DNA from: JAHEJA01 sp965656445
GTDB lineage: Bacteria; Pseudomonadota; Alphaproteobacteria; Rhodobacterales; Rhodobacteraceae
NCBI GenBank assembly: GCA_965656445.1
Contig: CBFHKO010000001.1
Span: 124,001 to 188,000, forward strand
Direction: 5' to 3'
Length of the DNA: 64,000 nucleotides
Within the stretch, counting starts at the first letter, position 1. Each line of letters begins with the position of its first letter. The notes under the pieces were generated by a model, which was given only the letters and a program-made list of their open reading frames with translations, made no database searches and was not told the origin of the DNA. Shown here in pieces: positions 61,467 through 64,000 of this stretch. Made by a program: the position numbers and the translations under genes.

Positions 61467-61919
61467 TCATATCCATCGTCGCGTGTTTTGCGCATAGCGC
61501 TCAAACTCCGCATTAAACTGTTCTTTAAGGCCTTCTTCTTCGGGGATAATGAAGCGTCTTTCAATAGCCCAAACAAAGAATGCCACTAATGGTAGCGCTA
61601 AAAGTGACCCCCAATGCAAGAAAAACCCCATAAGAACGAGTGCATCACCCAAATAAATGGGATTTCGCGTATATTTGAATATGCCCGAACTGACCAAGGC
61701 GCTGGCCGTTTGTCGTGGGATAACGGTTGTACGGTTGCGTCTCATGACGCGAATTGCCAGTCCCATTAAGACGAAGCCCACCACAATGAACAGAACCCCG
61801 ATGCCGTCCACAATAGGATGAGAGATTAAATCCACGAACGGATCATACTGGGATATCCAGCGCCCCGAAACCACACATCCAACCCACCACATGGGCGGAA
61901 TATCAAGCCATTTCATCAT
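61467..61919 (-). CDS. Isoprenylcysteine carboxyl methyltransferase-like membrane protein
   Basis: Membrane protein of 150 residues with four hydrophobic segments. The C-terminal part has the ICMT/PEMT pattern: KYTRNPIYLGDALVLMG, ERRFIIPEEEGLKEQF and YAQNTRRW, the SAM-contact region. Bacterial members methylate varied or unknown substrates. Its ATG overlaps the rhodanese stop by four bases, so it belongs with the rhodanese and MBL genes. Confidence 0.8.
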   Translation of the reverse strand: MMKWLDIPPMWWVGCVVSGRWISQYDPFVDLISHPIVDGIGVLFIVVGFVLMGLAIRVMRRNRTTVIPRQTASALVSSGIFKYTRNPIYLGDALVLMGFFLHWGSLLALPLVAFFVWAIERRFIIPEEEGLKEQFNAEFERYAQNTRRWI

Positions 61920-62341
61920 TCAGGTTTATAAGCCGCGTCTTGAAGCCAACCATTGCGCCCTGATTGAAGCACCAGCACATTTTCATGACCCAAAACACGC
62001 GCGGCAAAGGTGGCTTGCGCAGAGAGGCTCCCTGTGTTGCAGAACAACACAACCATCCCGTCCTCAGGCAATTCGTCCAAACGGCTTGGAATTTCGCGCC
62101 ACTCAATATGGATCGCCCCTGGGATCGTGCCTTGATTGAATTGTTCCTCATCGCGCGTATCCACAAAGGTCACAGAGGAAAACACATCTTCGCTCAGCTG
62201 CTGTGGCAAGATGATGCCAGACTCATATGTGGCAAAATCCATATATCCAACGATTTCTTCAGAGAGATCGCTTGCCTGCGCGCTTGTTAAACCAAAGCTA
62301 AGCGCGCTTGCCAGTAGCAAAGATGTCGTAAGTCTTGTCAT
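61916..62341 (-). CDS. Secreted rhodanese-domain protein
   Basis: Exported protein of about 141 residues. A signal peptide (about 1-23, ending AQA) precedes one rhodanese domain with TRDEEQFNQGTIPGA and the active-site loop CNTGSLSA, where the Cys would carry a persulfide. It fits a periplasmic sulfur-transfer or sulfur-binding role. The ATG at 62341 overlaps the upstream stop as ATGA; the ATG at 62347 is an alternative. It is flanked by the MBL and methyltransferase genes. Confidence 0.85.
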   Translation of the reverse strand: MTRLTTSLLLASALSFGLTSAQASDLSEEIVGYMDFATYESGIILPQQLSEDVFSSVTFVDTRDEEQFNQGTIPGAIHIEWREIPSRLDELPEDGMVVLFCNTGSLSAQATFAARVLGHENVLVLQSGRNGWLQDAAYKPE

Positions 62342-63291
62342 TCCCATTCCATTTCTTCGTAAACGCGGCCCGCATTTTTGGTTGCGAGCTCTTTAAAGGT
62401 GTCTAAATTTTCCCAAGCGGATTGATCCACATAATAGGCCCCTGCCAGATCACCGCCCTCCTCAATATGAGCGCCGATTTTTTCCCGCAAATCGACGAGG
62501 TAATCGCGCGTGTATCGCGTCACCTGAGCCAAGTTTGTTGGATGGCCGTGTCCCGGGATCACATAGGTCGGGTTGAGAGGGGCAAAACCAGTTTCCCACG
62601 TTTCAATCCAGCAACGCGCACAGGTATCGGCAAAGATGGGCGGCATGCGTTCGTGAAAGGCAATGTCGCCTGCAATCATCATGGACCACTGTGGGATCCA
62701 CACTTGAGTATCGCCCGGACCATGTGCCGATCCAAGGTGAAGTATTTCAAAACGCACACCACCTAGCTCATACTCATAACGATCCGAAAAGCTGATATTG
62801 GCGGGGACAACCCGTGTTCCTTCGGCTTTGTCGCGGTTATAGCGCTGCATCCCTTGCAAGATGAAATCACCGCGCTCTTTGACTTCGTGAATGGCCTCTT
62901 CATGGGCTATAATATCAACCCCTAAATCCGCCCAGTACGAATTGCCCAACATAGCGTGGCCTTGGCCGTTTTCGTTGACAACCAATTTAACAGGCTGATC
63001 TGTCACAGCCTTGATTTCCTCATGCAAAGCGGCGGCAAGGCGCGCGGAGGCCCCACCATTCACCACAACAACACCCTCACCTGTCACAACAAAGGATAAG
63101 TTATTGTTATGACCAGAATTTTCATAAGTCGGAGGCGCCGTCGCGCCAATCGCGCTCCAGACATGGGGGATGACTTCTACGGGTTTGTTATAGAGCTCAG
63201 ACTGTGGATATTTATCCGCAATATCTTCGGATCCGAAGGCTGATGTTGCGAGGGCAATCCCTAAGACTGTTCCTAAAATAATATGTTTCAT
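62338..63291 (-). CDS. Secreted metallo-beta-lactamase-fold protein with degenerate metal motif
   Basis: Exported protein of about 317 residues. A signal peptide (about 1-20) precedes an MBL domain. The usual HxHxDH zinc motif reads NENGQGHA (106-113), so most ligands are lost, while His190 (GSAHGPGD), Asp209 (IAGDI) and His248 (PGHGH) are kept. It resembles SoxH-like or quinoprotein-relay metallohydrolases. The ATG at 63291 has GGAGGGAG upstream; a frame to 63351 lacks support. It is the first gene of the three-gene set with rhodanese and methyltransferase. Confidence 0.8.
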   Translation of the reverse strand: MKHIILGTVLGIALATSAFGSEDIADKYPQSELYNKPVEVIPHVWSAIGATAPPTYENSGHNNNLSFVVTGEGVVVVNGGASARLAAALHEEIKAVTDQPVKLVVNENGQGHAMLGNSYWADLGVDIIAHEEAIHEVKERGDFILQGMQRYNRDKAEGTRVVPANISFSDRYEYELGGVRFEILHLGSAHGPGDTQVWIPQWSMMIAGDIAFHERMPPIFADTCARCWIETWETGFAPLNPTYVIPGHGHPTNLAQVTRYTRDYLVDLREKIGAHIEEGGDLAGAYYVDQSAWENLDTFKELATKNAGRVYEEMEWE

Positions 63292-63423
63292 GACGCGCTC
63301 CCTCCACGAATAGTCGCACAATACAGATAAATTCATTTTTGTGAATATCATTTTTAACCTTCTAACGACTTGCCACAGAATGGCAGAACGATACAGTCCT
63401 AATAAACAACAGAGAGTTTCGAT

Positions 63424-64000
63424 ATGTTAGAGGGAAAACACGCACTGGTCACAGGTGGCGGCACAGGCATCGGATTGGCGATTGCGCGTGCATTAGCGGA
63501 TCAAGGTGCACAGGTAACAATCACAGGTCGCCGCTATGAGGTCTTAAAAGAGGTCGCGACAGAGGGGCTTTTCCCGATGGCGATGGATGTCACGGATGAG
63601 GCTCAGCAAATTAACGGGATCGCCCAAGCGGTTGCAGAACGCGGTCCTATTCAAATCTGTGTGGCCAATGCAGGGATTGCCGAGGGCAGAACCTTGCAAA
63701 AGACCGATCTCGATTTTTGGCGCAAGATCATGGCGACCAATTTAGATGGCGCTTTTGTCACCATGCGCGAAAGCATGAAGTCCATGCTCACGACCGATTG
63801 GGGGCGCGTGATCGCCATTTCCTCAATTGCAGGGGTCAAGGGATTAAAAGGAGCTGGTGCCTATTCTGCCTCAAAGCATGGGATCATCGGATTGATCCGC
63901 ACCTATGCCGAGGAACATATGGGCGGGCCGATTACGTTTAACGCTATCTGTCCTGGCTATGTCGACACACCCATCGTGGCACGAAATGCCGATAGCATCC
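63424..64000 (+). CDS. SDR family oxidoreductase (partial, runs off window)
   Basis: The first 192 residues of a classical short-chain dehydrogenase. The NAD(P) motif is TGGGTGIG (10-17), with the NAG segment, the catalytic Ser in ISSIAG and the active Tyr/Lys in YSASK. The PGYVDTP segment follows. The frame remains open at base 64000, so the C-terminus is outside the window. The substrate is unknown. It is divergent from the MBL gene. Confidence 0.9.
   Translation, partial: MLEGKHALVTGGGTGIGLAIARALADQGAQVTITGRRYEVLKEVATEGLFPMAMDVTDEAQQINGIAQAVAERGPIQICVANAGIAEGRTLQKTDLDFWRKIMATNLDGAFVTMRESMKSMLTTDWGRVIAISSIAGVKGLKGAGAYSASKHGIIGLIRTYAEEHMGGPITFNAICPGYVDTPIVARNADSI

Noticed and set aside
63371..63385. 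TGCCA-CAGAA-TGGCA inverted repeat between the MBL and SDR genes
   Set aside because: Only five pairs and no second copy noticed; chance is likely.
1..64000. CRISPR arrays, tRNA or rRNA genes, insertion sequences, prophage
   Set aside because: No regularly spaced repeats, cloverleaf-like segments, transposase or phage genes were seen; coding is nearly continuous with ordinary chromosomal genes.

Overview
The window is one continuous stretch of an alphaproteobacterial chromosome, most likely a marine member of the Rhodobacteraceae (Roseobacter group). The basis is protein-level resemblance and gene order: tatA-tatB-tatC followed by an AAA ATPase gene; a complete complex I operon interleaved with small accessory genes and ending in birA, an arrangement I recall from Paracoccus and Rhodobacter; birA-coaX-ribonuclease J; a Hint-domain protein; a fused pntA with pntB; and a leucine-degradation block. 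By eye the GC content is close to 50 percent. I see no insertion sequence, prophage, CRISPR array, tRNA or rRNA. The species cannot be named from this sequence alone.

Layout. 1-2.8 kb: the tail of a short-chain dehydrogenase, then surE-pcm and an NlpD-like lipoprotein. 2.8-5.3 kb (minus): Tat export operon plus an AAA ATPase. 5.25-5.71 kb: the largest gene-poor gap. 5.7-11.2 kb: a small secreted protein, an orphan ABC ATPase, a sodium/solute symporter, an atypical SDR, a Hint-domain protein and a BLUF photoreceptor. 11.3-16 kb (plus): release factor 3, a glycosyltransferase-like protein, a DEAD-box helicase and a MarR regulator. 16-36.5 kb (minus): the 14 complex I genes nuoA to nuoN with six accessory genes, followed by birA, coaX and ribonuclease J. 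36.8-43.5 kb (minus): isovaleryl-CoA dehydrogenase, an unknown membrane protein, an acyl-CoA synthetase and both methylcrotonyl-CoA carboxylase subunits. 43.6-54.6 kb: alternating single genes and glmU-glmS-alkD. 54.8-58.2 kb: a YeeE-type sulfur transporter, a DUF3422 protein and an esterase-like protein. 58.3-61.4 kb (minus): proton-translocating transhydrogenase pntAB. 61.5-63.3 kb (minus): a coupled set of secreted metallo-beta-lactamase-fold protein, secreted rhodanese and membrane methyltransferase. The window ends inside a second SDR gene.

How the genes fit together. Much of the window serves aerobic energy metabolism: complex I, the transhydrogenase, and leucine/isovalerate oxidation feeding electrons and acyl-CoA inward. 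BirA would supply the biotinylated carboxylase subunit. GlmS and GlmU supply UDP-GlcNAc for the envelope. The NlpD-like protein and Tat system act on cell-wall division and protein export. Genes are tightly packed: many start and stop codons overlap as ATGA or TAATG, and all nine convergent pairs are overlapping or within 12 nt of each other.

The least explained parts are the complex I accessory genes (including a C-terminal domain shared by NuoE and its neighbour), the secreted MBL-rhodanese-methyltransferase set with a degenerate metal motif, a Hint protein with Ser where the nucleophilic Cys is expected, and several perfect inverted repeats just upstream of genes.
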